Shown: positions 1 through 8,228, numbered from the stretch's first letter. The stretch is 64,000 bases of DNA from Pseudomonas turukhanskensis (GCF_027922365.1 NZ_BSFN01000010.1:116221-180220), one strand, 5' to 3'. The notes: generated by a model from the letters alone, not told the origin. A program made the numbers and translations.

Positions 1-14
1 TCATCTGCAGAGCC

Positions 15-593
15 TCAGGCAATTTTCTTCAGGGTGGCGATACCGTTGGCAAACAACGGCGCGGCACGCTCGACGGCGAGCTGGATACGGGCTTTGAGCA
101 AGTCGTTGCTGACCTGGTAATTGCTGAAGTCGGACTCGCTGGCGTAAACGCCAATGGGCAACGTCAGCGCCTGGAAAAAACTGAAAAGCGGGCGCAGTTG
201 GTGGTCGATCACCAGCGCATGGCGCTCGCTACCGCCGGTGGCGGCGAGCAGCACCGGGGTGTCGATCAGGGCATTCATTTCCACCAGGTCAAACAGGTGC
301 TTGAGCAGGCCTGGGTACGAGCCGCGGTACACCGGCGACGCCACGATCAGCAGGTCGGCGTTCTCGATGGCTTGTAGCTGCGCTTCGACCTCGGGCGGCA
401 ATTCGCTGCGCGACATCGCGCCGCCGACATCCCGAGCAATACTGCCCAGCTCAATCAGTTGGCCATTGACCTTGCGACCGTCTGCGGTCAATTGCCGGGT
501 GAGTTGCGCCAACAGTTCTTCGGCCAGCACCAGGGTGCGGGACGGCCGGTAAGAACTACCGGCGATGGCGATTACATTCAGGGCTGTGGTCAT
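15..593 (-). CDS. msuE: NADPH-dependent FMN reductase, MsuE type
   Basis: 192-residue flavodoxin-like reductase that would supply FMNH2 to two-component sulfonate/sulfone monooxygenases in the cytoplasm. The N-terminus has the beta-strand plus phosphate loop AGSSYRPSRT (residues about 11-20), then SPVYRGSYPGLLKHLFD, both typical of the SsuE/MsuE family; length fits (about 185-195). The ATG at 593 is preceded by AGGAAA with good spacing; an in-frame upstream extension to 821 would run through promoter DNA and is rejected. The gene stands 244 bp from metI and has its own sigma54-type promoter (653-668), so it is probably induced during sulfate starvation. The partner oxygenases are likely the LLM and SfnB-like enzymes upstream. 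Confidence 0.9.
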   Translation of the reverse strand: MTTALNVIAIAGSSYRPSRTLVLAEELLAQLTRQLTADGRKVNGQLIELGSIARDVGGAMSRSELPPEVEAQLQAIENADLLIVASPVYRGSYPGLLKHLFDLVEMNALIDTPVLLAATGGSERHALVIDHQLRPLFSFFQALTLPIGVYASESDFSNYQVSNDLLKARIQLAVERAAPLFANGIATLKKIA

Positions 594-607
594 GTCTGTT
601 TCCTGTG

Positions 608-625
608 GTGTTGCGCGAGCAACAG
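608..625. promoter_or_regulatory. Inverted repeat GTGTTGC-N4-GCAACA in msuE leader
   Basis: Seen directly: GTGTTGC, spacer GCGA, GCAACA. It lies between the putative sigma54 promoter and the msuE start codon. The same half-sites recur at 751-768 and at 23121-23138, so it is probably a regulator site rather than chance. Confidence 0.5.
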
Positions 626-652
626 GCTGATTCGCGCGTCTGCCAGGACGGT

Positions 653-668
653 TGCAAAGGCTGTACCA
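653..668 (-). promoter_or_regulatory. Sigma54 (-24/-12) promoter of msuE
   Basis: Read on the minus strand the site is TGGTAC-AGCCT-TTGCA, which keeps the GG and GC dinucleotides at the required 10-nt interval and matches TGGCAC-N5-TTGCA at all but one of the conserved positions. It sits 60 bp upstream of the msuE ATG, with inverted repeats 80-130 bp further upstream where an enhancer binding protein would be expected. Sulfur-starvation sigma54 activators (SfnR family) are known in Pseudomonas; the assignment here is inference. Confidence 0.65.
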
Positions 669-750
669 GCGTTGGAAGGCCCGTGAATCGGCGCTTTCAG
701 ACTTCCTTCGCGTATTTATGGTGTTCCTTGGGCAAGCTATTGCTGATTCG

Positions 751-781
751 GTGTTGCTGTAGCAACAGTTGCTGAGCAAAC
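751..781. promoter_or_regulatory. Upstream activator sites: GTGTTGC-N4-GCAACA plus degenerate copy
   Basis: GTGTTGC (751-757), TGTA, GCAACA (762-767), immediately followed by a second, weaker dyad GTTGC-TGA-GCAAAC (768-781). The position, about 85-130 bp upstream of the -24/-12 element, suits a sigma54 enhancer binding protein. Confidence 0.55.
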
Positions 782-807
782 ACTTGCGAGTGTCCTGCCA
801 ACCCTTT

Positions 808-828
808 GGTGCGCGGAGCACACCCTAC
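808..828. repeat. Half copy of the GTAGGGTG...GCGCACC palindromic repeat
   Basis: A 21-bp unit beginning GGTGCGCGGAGC and ending CACCCTAC, identical to the right arm of the complete copy at 22339-22359. No left arm is visible here. It sits just past the metI stop codon. Full inverted pairs occur at 15750, 22294 and 25898. Confidence 0.8.
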
Positions 829-837
829 AAAAGCGGT

Positions 838-1482
838 TCACCGTTTGTTCAACACCCTGGCCAACCGATCCCCGCCCAACTGTATCGCCGCCACCAGAAT
901 CACCAGCAACGCAATCACGCTCACCATCACCTGGCTGTCGAAACGTTGGTAGCCGTAGCGGTAGGCAATGTCGCCGAGGCCGCCGGCACCAATGGCACCG
1001 GCCATGGCCGAGGAGTTGATCATGGTCACCAGGGTGATGGTGAAGCCGCCAACGATGCCGGGCAGCGCCTCGGGCAGCAGCACATGCCAGACGATATGCC
1101 AGCGCCGGCAGCCCATGGCCTGTGCGGCCTCGATCAAACCGTGGTCGACTTCTCGCAGGCTTACTTCGGCGATGCGCGCAAAGAACGGCGTGGCCGCGAT
1201 GGTCAGTGGCACCACCGCCGCCCACACGCCATACGTGGTGCCCACGATAAGCCGGGTAAAGGGGATCAACGCCACCATCAGAATCAGAAAGGGAATTGAG
1301 CGGAACAGGTTGACGAAGGCGCCCAGCGCGCGATTGATCAGTGGCGCCTGGTAGATGCCGCCCTTGTCGCTGGTGACCAGAATCACCGCCAACGGGATAC
1401 CGGCGAGCAGGGCGATCAAGGAAGACACGCCCACCATCAGCAACGTGTCGAGTACGCCCTGTAGCAAACGATCAAACCACAT
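838..1482 (-). CDS. metI: Methionine-type ABC transporter permease
   Basis: 214-residue inner-membrane permease with five or so hydrophobic segments and the EAA-type loop (EAAQAMGCRRWHIVWHVLLP, about residues 115-135) that docks on the ATPase. Length and sequence fit MetI. The start overlaps the end of metN by 11 nt, so the two are translationally linked. As part of an operon with SfnB-like and LLM desulfurizing enzymes, the transported solute may be an organosulfur compound rather than, or besides, methionine. Confidence 0.9.
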   Translation of the reverse strand: MWFDRLLQGVLDTLLMVGVSSLIALLAGIPLAVILVTSDKGGIYQAPLINRALGAFVNLFRSIPFLILMVALIPFTRLIVGTTYGVWAAVVPLTIAATPFFARIAEVSLREVDHGLIEAAQAMGCRRWHIVWHVLLPEALPGIVGGFTITLVTMINSSAMAGAIGAGGLGDIAYRYGYQRFDSQVMVSVIALLVILVAAIQLGGDRLARVLNKR

Positions 1483-2584
1483 AGCCCAGCACCTCTACCT
1501 GTTGTGCCCATTGTCCGGCGCGTTGGCGCAGGCGTTCGGCGTCCAGTGCCGAGGCGCTTACGGCCAGCAGCAGTTGCCCCAGCGCGTGGCCCTGAATGCG
1601 TTCGACGCCGCCTTGCAGCAAGCGCACGTGCCCGCCCAGCGCAGCAAAGAGCGCGGCCAGGTCGGGTTCTTCCTGGCTGCTGCCGGTAAAACTCAAGCGC
1701 AGCACCACGGCGGCCTCGGCCGTTGCCGGAGAACTGTGCAGGCGATCGCGCAGCTCTTGCGGCAAGTCGTGCTGCAACGGCGCCAGCAGGGTTTTGCTGA
1801 CCTCGTGTTGCGGGTTACCGAACACTTCCCACACCGGGCCTTGCTCGACGATGCGACCGTGTTCCAGCACTACTACGCGGTCGCAAATCTCGCGAATTAC
1901 CGCCATCTCGTGGGTAATCAAAATGATGGTCAGGCCCAGGCGCTGATTGATGGCTTTGAGCAGCCCGAGAATCGATTGCGTGGTCTCCGGGTCCAGTGCC
2001 GAGGTGGCTTCGTCGCACAGCAGAATTTCCGGGTCGTGCACCAGGGCGCGGGCGATGCCGACGCGTTGTTTTTGCCCACCGGACAGTTGCGCCGGGTAGG
2101 CGTGGTGTTTGTCGGCAAGGCCCACAAGGTCCAGCAGTTCACGCACCTTGCGCCGGCGATCTTCCTTGGGCACACCAGCCACCTTCAGCGGCAGCTCGAC
2201 GTTCTGCCACACGGTTTTTGCCGACATCAGATTGAAGTGCTGAAAGATCATGCCAATGCGTCGGCGTAGCTCCACCAGGCGGTCTTCGTTGAAGTCACCG
2301 ATATCCACCTGGTCGATCAATACGCGGCCTCTGCTGGGTTGTTCCAGGCGGTTGATGGTGCGAATCAACGAGGACTTGCCCGCGCCGCTGCGGCCAATGA
2401 TGCCGAACACTTCGCCACGGGCAATGGCCAGGTCGATGCTGTGCAGCGCTTGCAGTTCGCCATAGGTTTTGCCCACGCCAATAAAGCGCACATGGGCCTT
2501 GTTCAGCTCAGGGTGCAGTTCCCGTTGTTCGGCCAGTGGCCGATCGGTTTCAGGGTGCTGGCGGGGCAGGCTAACCACGCTCAT
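1472..2584 (-). CDS. metN: Methionine-type ABC transporter ATP-binding protein
   Basis: 370 residues. Walker A GRSGAGKS (about 63-70), signature LSGGQKQRVGIARAL, Walker B ILLCDEATSALDPET and a C-terminal region (about 290-365) matching the NIL ligand-binding domain that lets MetN sense its substrate and inhibit transport. There is an N-terminal extension of about 25 residues before the ABC core (HVRFIGVGKTYGELQALHSI). Start ATG shares one base with the metQ stop (TGATG). Energises import with MetI and MetQ. Confidence 0.92.
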   Translation of the reverse strand: MSVVSLPRQHPETDRPLAEQRELHPELNKAHVRFIGVGKTYGELQALHSIDLAIARGEVFGIIGRSGAGKSSLIRTINRLEQPSRGRVLIDQVDIGDFNEDRLVELRRRIGMIFQHFNLMSAKTVWQNVELPLKVAGVPKEDRRRKVRELLDLVGLADKHHAYPAQLSGGQKQRVGIARALVHDPEILLCDEATSALDPETTQSILGLLKAINQRLGLTIILITHEMAVIREICDRVVVLEHGRIVEQGPVWEVFGNPQHEVSKTLLAPLQHDLPQELRDRLHSSPATAEAAVVLRLSFTGSSQEEPDLAALFAALGGHVRLLQGGVERIQGHALGQLLLAVSASALDAERLRQRAGQWAQQVEVLGYVV

Positions 2585-3384
2585 CAGTTTTTCCAGCCTG
2601 GTTGGTACAGGGTGCCGTTGGCTTTATCCAGCGCTGCGCGCACCACCGGCGAGTGCTGGTAGATGTCGACGAACTTGATCAGGCGCGGGTCGGTTTTGCT
2701 CTTGGGTTGAATCACAAACTGAATGACGTACTCGGGGTGGTCCAGGCCGTCAAAGAGAATCGCCGAGGTGGCATCGAAGCTCTTCGCCTGGCGGATATAC
2801 GCGGGGTAACCCTGCACCAGATCCGCATCATCGTAGGCACGCACCAGTTGCACGGCTTCTACCTGAATGATGTTGATGTCTTTGGGGTTGGTGAGAATGT
2901 CGTCTTCGGTAGCCTTGTAACCCACGCCCGGTTTCAGGGTAAGCAGCCCGGCCTTGGCCAGCAGTTGCAGACCCCGGCCGGCGTTGATCGGGTCGTTGGC
3001 AATCGCCACCGTGGCGCCTTCAGGCAGCTCGGCGAAGCTTTTGTATTTCTTCGAGTACAGGCCGACGTTGTTGATGATGCCGGGCGCAAATGGCACCAGA
3101 TCAAAACCGGCGGCGGCCTTGGCGTTTTCCAGGAAGGGAATGTGCTGGAAGTAGTTCACGTCGATATCGCCGGCCGCCAGGCTGACGTTGGGCGCGATCC
3201 AGTCGGTGAACTCCACCAGTTCCACTTTCAGGCCCTGTTTTTCCGCTTCGGCCACGGCGGTTTCCAACGGAATGGCGAAGGCGGCAGTGGTGCCGATTTT
3301 CAGCGGTGCATCGGCGGCAAAGACAGCGCTGGCAAACAGACCCAGGGCCAGAGTGAGGGCTTTTAATGGAGCGTTTTTCATCAA
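2584..3384 (-). CDS. metQ: MetQ/NlpA-family substrate-binding protein
   Basis: 266 residues with a signal peptide (about 1-23, cleavage after SAVFA) and no lipobox cysteine, so a soluble periplasmic protein rather than the lipoprotein form. NlpA signatures are present: WIAPNVSLAAGDIDVNYFQH near residues 63-82. Delivers its ligand to MetNI. It is 21 nt downstream of an LLM monooxygenase gene, making this a transporter dedicated to the desulfurization operon; true ligand not determinable from sequence. Confidence 0.88.
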   Translation of the reverse strand: MMKNAPLKALTLALGLFASAVFAADAPLKIGTTAAFAIPLETAVAEAEKQGLKVELVEFTDWIAPNVSLAAGDIDVNYFQHIPFLENAKAAAGFDLVPFAPGIINNVGLYSKKYKSFAELPEGATVAIANDPINAGRGLQLLAKAGLLTLKPGVGYKATEDDILTNPKDINIIQVEAVQLVRAYDDADLVQGYPAYIRQAKSFDATSAILFDGLDHPEYVIQFVIQPKSKTDPRLIKFVDIYQHSPVVRAALDKANGTLYQPGWKN

Positions 3385-3405
3385 CGGGTTTCCTGTGTTC
3401 GAGCG

Positions 3406-4770
3406 TTAGCGGCGGTAGCTGGCGCCGGTGTGTTGGGGTGGCAACTGAGCGCCTTGGTAAAACAGTTTTTCGCGCAGGGTGCCGGTGCTGTAGGCGGTCT
3501 TGTACGAGCCGCGGCGTTGCAGTTCGGGAATCACCAAGTCGATAAAGTCGACATAGCTTTCCGGGGTAACGATACGGGTGAGGTTGAAGCCGTCGAGGCC
3601 GGTTTCGGCAATCCAGCTTTCCAACTCATCGGCCATCTGTTCGGGCGAGCCCACCAGGGTGATGTAGCGGCCGCCCAGGGCGTGCTGGTCGAGCAACTTG
3701 CGCCGGGTCCAGTCGTTGTTTTGCAGAATCTTGGTGGCCGACTGAATGGCGTTGCTCTTTACGTGTTGGATCGGTTCGTCCAGTTCGTACTGGGAGAAGT
3801 CGATGGCGGTGGACGCGGAGAAATGCGCCACGCCGGCTTCGGCGTTGGCGTAGTGCTTGTACTCGGCAAGCTTGGCCTGGGCCGCTTCCTCGGTTTCGCC
3901 GACGATGACGTTAAGGCCCATAAAGACTTTTACGTCGTCGCCCTTGCGCCCGGCCGCCACGGCACTGGCGCGCACCTTATCCACCTGGGCTTTGGTAGAG
4001 GCCTTGTTCTGCCCGCTGATAAACACACACTCGGCATGCTGCCCGGCAAACAGCAAACCGCGCTCGGAGCTGCCAGCCTGGAACAGCACCGGCGTGCGTT
4101 GTAGCGACGGCTCGCAGAGGTGATAACCCTCTACCTGATAAAACTCGCCGTGATGCTCGACCTTGTGCACCTTGGCAGGCTGGGCATAGATGCGCTGCTC
4201 GCGGTCGTTGACCACGGCGCCGTCTTCCCAGCTGCCTTCCCAGAGTTTGTACAGCACCTCAAGGTACTCATCGGCCTGGTCGTAGCGGCGGTCGTGCTCG
4301 ATCTGCTCGGTGAGGCCCATGGCCTTGGCGGCGCTGTCCAGGTAGCCGGTGACAATGTTCCAGCCGACGCGGCCACGGCTCAGGTGGTCGAGGGTGGAAA
4401 AGCGCCGGGCGAACAGGTAGGGCGCTTCATAGGTGAGGTTGGCGGTCAGGCCAAAGCCTAAGTTTTTTGTGACCGCCGCCATGGCCGATACCAGCAGCAA
4501 AGGGTCGTTGACCGGCAGCTGAATGGCTTCTTTGAGCGGCACGTCCACCGAGTTCTGGTACACGTCATACACACCGACGATATCGGCGATAAACAAGCCG
4601 TCGAACAGCCCGCGCTCCAGTAACTGGGCCAGCTCGGTCCAGTATTCGACCGTGTTGTAAGCGGTGGAATTGTCCCGTGGATGAGTCCACAGCCCGTGGT
4701 TGATATGCCCGATGCAGTTCATGTTGAAGGCATTGAGCAGCATCTGTTTTTTGCCGTTGGCCGCGCTCAT
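3406..4770 (-). CDS. LLM flavin-dependent monooxygenase, NtaA/SnaA/DszA family
   Basis: 454 residues of the luciferase-like TIM-barrel fold. Typical family blocks are visible: FSTLDHLSRGRVGWNIVTGY (about 125-145) and TPVLFQAGSSERG (about 228-240). Such enzymes take FMNH2 from a separate reductase (msuE nearby) and O2 to oxidise, often cleaving C-S or C-N bonds; substrates in the family include sulfones, nitrilotriacetate and alkyl sulfur compounds. Start overlaps the upstream stop as TGATG. Part of the 7216-to-838 operon. Confidence 0.85.
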   Translation of the reverse strand: MSAANGKKQMLLNAFNMNCIGHINHGLWTHPRDNSTAYNTVEYWTELAQLLERGLFDGLFIADIVGVYDVYQNSVDVPLKEAIQLPVNDPLLLVSAMAAVTKNLGFGLTANLTYEAPYLFARRFSTLDHLSRGRVGWNIVTGYLDSAAKAMGLTEQIEHDRRYDQADEYLEVLYKLWEGSWEDGAVVNDREQRIYAQPAKVHKVEHHGEFYQVEGYHLCEPSLQRTPVLFQAGSSERGLLFAGQHAECVFISGQNKASTKAQVDKVRASAVAAGRKGDDVKVFMGLNVIVGETEEAAQAKLAEYKHYANAEAGVAHFSASTAIDFSQYELDEPIQHVKSNAIQSATKILQNNDWTRRKLLDQHALGGRYITLVGSPEQMADELESWIAETGLDGFNLTRIVTPESYVDFIDLVIPELQRRGSYKTAYSTGTLREKLFYQGAQLPPQHTGASYRR

Positions 4771-5963
4771 CAGATCGTGCCCCGCAGCGGTGGGTTCTGG
4801 TCGTTAAGGTAGTAGTTGCCCACGGCGTGGTACTTCCAGCGAACGGGGTCGTGCAGGGTGTGCACCCGGGCGTTGCGCCAGTGGCGGTCCAGGCCATGTT
4901 CAGCGAGGGTGGCCTGGCTGCCGGCAAGCTCAAACAAGGTAGTGCCGGCAAGCAACGACGTTTCGGTGCTGATGGCGCGGGCTTCGGCTACGGCGATGGA
5001 CGCGGCGGCGACGCTGGCGGCGGTGGAGTCGGCCTGGGCGCTGTCGAGCAACTCGCCTGCGCGCTCCAGCAACGCATCGGTGGCGCTCAGGCGCACGCTC
5101 AATTGGCCGAGGCTTTTCAGCGTCAGCGGGTCTTCGCTGGCTTTATCGCTGGTGGCGTCGATCCATGGCCGGGTTTTGGTGCGAATAAAGTGCAGGGCGT
5201 CCTGGTACGCAGCGTGGGCAATGCCGGTGTCGATGGCGGCATGAAGAATCTGCGCCAGCGGACCGACCGGGGTCGGGCGTTCGAAGGCGCTTTGAAAAGG
5301 CAGCACATCGTCGGCACTGACATATACGTTGTCGAACACCACCGAGCCGCTGCCGGTGGTGCGCTGGCCAAAGCCGCTCCAGTCATCGATCACGCTCAGT
5401 CCCTGACTTTCGCGCGGCACAAAGGCCAGGTGCTGGATGCCGTGTTCATCCACCACCGAGGTGGGAATGCGCTGGGCGTACAACGCGCCGGTGGCGTAGA
5501 ACTTGCGGCCATTGATGCGGTAGCCGGCACCGTCGCGGGCGAGGCGAGTGGTGCGGTCATGGGCCGTCTTGGTGCCCAGTTCAGCCAGGGCGTTGCCAAA
5601 GCGCTGGCCCGCCAGCACTTCACCGTACAGGCGCAATTGTTGTGCGGGCGTGCCGTTAACCCTTAGCACTTCCAGGGCGTAGTAATGGTTCTGCGGGATC
5701 TGCCCCAGGGAACCGTCGGCCTGGGCAATCAGGGCGACCACTTTTGCCAGGGTGACGTTGGACACACCGGCGCCGCCGAATTCCTTGGGCACGCTGATGC
5801 CCCACAGGCCCGAGCGAGAAAAGGTGTCCAGTTCGGCTAGCGGCAGCAGGCGTTCGCGGTCACGCAAGGCGCTGTCGCGCTTGAATTCGTCGGCCAGATC
5901 GCGGGCCACGATCAGTGCCTGTTCGTCGCTGCTGATCGGCGCCGCATGGTGAGTAGTGGGCAT
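4770..5963 (-). CDS. SfnB-like sulfur acquisition oxidoreductase (acyl-CoA dehydrogenase fold)
   Basis: 397 residues, acyl-CoA dehydrogenase-type flavoenzyme of the SfnB/DszC branch. Visible: GIPKEF-type block ISVPKEFGGAGVSNVT, IPQNHYYALEVLR, DDWSGFGQRTTGSGSV, and the C-terminal DRHWRNARVHTLHDPVRWK that marks this subgroup. These are thought to act as flavin-dependent monooxygenases in dimethyl sulfone/sulfonate use, not in fatty-acid oxidation. I chose the ATG at 5963; an in-frame start at 6086 would overlap the upstream gene. About 50% similar by eye to the next gene upstream, i.e. a tandem duplicate. Confidence 0.85.
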   Translation of the reverse strand: MPTTHHAAPISSDEQALIVARDLADEFKRDSALRDRERLLPLAELDTFSRSGLWGISVPKEFGGAGVSNVTLAKVVALIAQADGSLGQIPQNHYYALEVLRVNGTPAQQLRLYGEVLAGQRFGNALAELGTKTAHDRTTRLARDGAGYRINGRKFYATGALYAQRIPTSVVDEHGIQHLAFVPRESQGLSVIDDWSGFGQRTTGSGSVVFDNVYVSADDVLPFQSAFERPTPVGPLAQILHAAIDTGIAHAAYQDALHFIRTKTRPWIDATSDKASEDPLTLKSLGQLSVRLSATDALLERAGELLDSAQADSTAASVAAASIAVAEARAISTETSLLAGTTLFELAGSQATLAEHGLDRHWRNARVHTLHDPVRWKYHAVGNYYLNDQNPPLRGTI

Positions 5964-5974
5964 GGCGTACTCGC

Positions 5975-7216
5975 TTAAATCCAGGAATGCCGGGCCGGCA
6001 ATTGGCCGTTCAGGCGGTAAGCGCCGATGGCGTGGTATTTCCAGCGCACCGGGTCGTGCAGGGTGTGCACGCGGGCGTTGCGCCAATGACGGTCGAGGTT
6101 GAATTCGGCAAGGGTGGCGCGGCTGCCGGCCAGCTCGAACAGCTTTTCACTGGCCTGCAGCGCGATTTCGGTGGAGAGCGCTTTGGCTTCGGCCACCACA
6201 ATCGAGGCATGGGCGGCGGATTCGGCTGTGATCTCCAGCGCATTGACCTGATCCAGTACCAGGCCGGCCTTGCGCAGCAACGCCTCGGCGGCGTGCAGTT
6301 CGATTTTCAGTTTGCCGATATCGGCGATCACGTACGGGTCGTCACTGGCGCGCTCGACATTGGCATCTACCCACGGCCGTGAACGCTCACGCACAAAGGC
6401 AATGGCATCGTCGATAGCGGCGCGGGCAATGCCGACATCGATGGCGGCCTGCACCAGCTGCGACACCGCGCCCTGGATGTTTGGCGAGTCGTTGATGCGC
6501 CAGTTATCCAGCACCAGGTCGCCTTCCACGCGCACGTTATTAAGCAGTACGGTGCCGCTGGCGGTGGTGCGCTGCCCGAAGCCGGACCAGTCGTCGATGA
6601 TGCGCAAACCGGGCGTGCCACGACGGACGAAGGCCAGCACTTGCTTGCCATCATCGTTGAGCGCCTTTACCGAGACCCAATGGGCGTACAAGGCGCCCGT
6701 GGAGTAGAACTTCTGGCCATTGATAACGTAGTCGTCACCGTCGCGGGTGATGCGCGCCTGTAGGGTCAGGGTGTTTTTGCTGCCGCGTTCAGGCCCGGCA
6801 TTGCCGATGCGCCAACCGTCCAGGACGCTGCTGAGCAGGCGACGTTTTTGTACGTCGTTGCCGCAACCCAGAATCAGATTGAGCACGCCCACCTGGTTCT
6901 GCGGAATTTGCCCGAGCGCCGGGTCGGCGGCGGAAATGATGGCGAAGACTTTGGCCAGCGTGACGAACGACAACGCCGGGCCGCCGTAAGCACGGGGAAT
7001 GCCGATGCCGCCCAGGCCGCTACGGGTAAACAACTCAACTTCGCGCCACGGCAGCTTGCGTTGGCTATCCCGGCGGGCAGCGTGCTCTCGGGCAATGCTG
7101 GCCAGCTCAAAGGCGGCCTGCAGTGCCTGGGCATCGTTAAGCAACACCTGCGCAGGCAACAGGGGCGGAGCGACATCCACATCGCTTTCGGGCTTGGCGT
7201 GGGAAAGGTTCGACAT
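5975..7216 (-). CDS. SfnB-like sulfur acquisition oxidoreductase (first gene of operon)
   Basis: 413 residues, same family as the following gene: GIPRAYGGPALSFVTLAKV, IPQNQVGVLNLILG, DDWSGFGQRTTASGTVLLNN and DRHWRNARVHTLHDPVRWKYHAI at the C-terminus. It heads the operon sfnB-like, sfnB-like, LLM, metQ, metN, metI. Start ATG at 7216 follows AAGGT. The upstream 280 bp hold dyads related to those at msuE but no clear -24/-12 element, so expression may use sigma70 with a CysB-type activator instead. Confidence 0.87.
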   Translation of the reverse strand: MSNLSHAKPESDVDVAPPLLPAQVLLNDAQALQAAFELASIAREHAARRDSQRKLPWREVELFTRSGLGGIGIPRAYGGPALSFVTLAKVFAIISAADPALGQIPQNQVGVLNLILGCGNDVQKRRLLSSVLDGWRIGNAGPERGSKNTLTLQARITRDGDDYVINGQKFYSTGALYAHWVSVKALNDDGKQVLAFVRRGTPGLRIIDDWSGFGQRTTASGTVLLNNVRVEGDLVLDNWRINDSPNIQGAVSQLVQAAIDVGIARAAIDDAIAFVRERSRPWVDANVERASDDPYVIADIGKLKIELHAAEALLRKAGLVLDQVNALEITAESAAHASIVVAEAKALSTEIALQASEKLFELAGSRATLAEFNLDRHWRNARVHTLHDPVRWKYHAIGAYRLNGQLPARHSWI

Positions 7217-7405
7217 CAGCGCGCTACCTTGCGCTGACTAAGAAGACGGTGAAGAAAGCGGACCATGACTGCCTCATTGGTTGAACAGCGCGTAATAGAG
7301 CGGTGCTGTCGGTTGCAAGAAGGTCCGGTGGTCCGGTTCATATACCCTAAGTGTTCATTAATCTTAAATAAACATGCTTTTTGGAATATGGATAGAAGTG
7401 GCGTG

Positions 7406-7457
7406 GGCAACAGTTCGCCGAGCAACACTTCAGTGTTGGCCGGCAAACAGTTGTTGC
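7406..7457. promoter_or_regulatory. Dyad-rich control region upstream of the sulfur operon
   Basis: Contains GGCAACAG, GAGCAACACT-TC-AGTGTTGGC (perfect dyad CAACACT-N2-AGTGTTG at 7423-7438) and GTTGTTGCTGG. These reuse the GTTGC/GCAAC half-sites of the msuE sites, in different arrangement. An A+T-rich stretch at 7334-7375 toward the gene (reverse-strand reading TTTATTTAAG, then TATATG) could hold the basal promoter. Confidence 0.4.
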
Positions 7458-7529
7458 TGGAGAGAAAGTGCGGCGGGGTTAGACCGATTATTTCTTTCGG
7501 TTAGGTGCATGGTTCTGGATCGAATATCC

Positions 7530-7592
7530 ATAGCGTCATAAACCGCGCCTTGGCTCGCTTCGTGACCGCGTTAACGTCGTAACGGACGCTAT
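7530..7592. repeat. Inverted repeat ATAGCGTC ... GACGCTAT
   Basis: 8-bp perfect arms (7530-7537 and 7585-7592) enclosing a further dyad around GTTAACGTCGTAAC. No gene was recognised between 7446 and 7742; this palindromic unit is the only clear structure in the first half of that gap. Confidence 0.4.
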
Positions 7593-7663
7593 CGCAGAAC
7601 AGTGCGTGGAGTTGACAGCATTTCCACCGGCGTAACAGGCGCGCTCGCTGCTCGGCTGCCACC

Positions 7664-7691
7664 TTGTGGGGGGCTGCTCAATCCCTAGAAT
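7664..7691 (+). promoter_or_regulatory. Possible sigma70 promoter of the Met-rich gene
   Basis: TTGTGG (7664-7669), 16-nt spacer, TAGAAT (7686-7691), about 50 bp before the ATG at 7743. Moderate match only. Confidence 0.35.
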
Positions 7692-7742
7692 CTGGCTCCA
7701 TCCACTCGGTCCACTCAATCGAATCACTTAGGGAGTTTCACC

Positions 7743-8228
7743 ATGATGAATGCAATGCAGATGCAAATGCCGATGAACACCGCTATGCCGATGATGCCAA
7801 TGATGGGCATGCCCATGATGATGGCCACCATGTCCTGCGAAATGATGGACGACGGCATGATGTGCAAAATGATGCCGGCCGCTGGCATGGACATGGCCAT
7901 GTTCAAGAACAGCGCCGAAATGATGCAGATGATGATGCACTGCGCCAACATGAGCATGATGTGCATGTCTCAGGCGGCCATGGCCATGCCAATGATGGGC
8001 ACCATGATGCCGATGCCCATGATGGGCATGCCGATGCCGTCGATGAAGTGCGTGATGGAATGCACCGTGATGGCCGACTGCATGATGTGCAAAATCATGC
8101 CGATGGCAGGCATGAACATGGACATGATGAAGAGCTGCTGTGCACTGATGATGAAGATGATGAACGACTGCAGCATGCCGATGATGATGAGTTGCAATGG
8201 CATGCCCATGATGTGCTGCACTGTGTAA
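7743..8228 (+). CDS. Extremely methionine- and cysteine-rich protein, function unknown
   Basis: 161 residues, of which I count 67 Met (about 42%) and 14 Cys (about 9%), so half of all residues contain sulfur; the rest are mostly Pro, Ala, Gly, Asp, Asn and Lys, with a single Phe and His and no Trp, Tyr or Arg. No signal peptide or hydrophobic membrane segment pattern beyond Met itself. Two similar halves align at an offset of 73-75 residues (about 19-77 and 92-152), sharing MMGMP, a Cys, MMCK-MP-AGM and a Cys/Met-rich end. GGGAG (7731-7735) lies 7 nt before the ATG. Neighbours are sulfur-scavenging genes. Ideas: sulfur store, copper(I) binding, or oxidant sink. Because the DNA is ATG-repeat-like, other frames are open too; the ribosome site, start and stop favour this one. 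Confidence 0.75.
   Translation: MMNAMQMQMPMNTAMPMMPMMGMPMMMATMSCEMMDDGMMCKMMPAAGMDMAMFKNSAEMMQMMMHCANMSMMCMSQAAMAMPMMGTMMPMPMMGMPMPSMKCVMECTVMADCMMCKIMPMAGMNMDMMKSCCALMMKMMNDCSMPMMMSCNGMPMMCCTV

Noticed and set aside
7504..7727. Minus-strand 63-codon frame before the Met-rich gene
   Set aside because: Low-complexity arginine/serine-rich translation, no ribosome site, overlaps the probable promoter.
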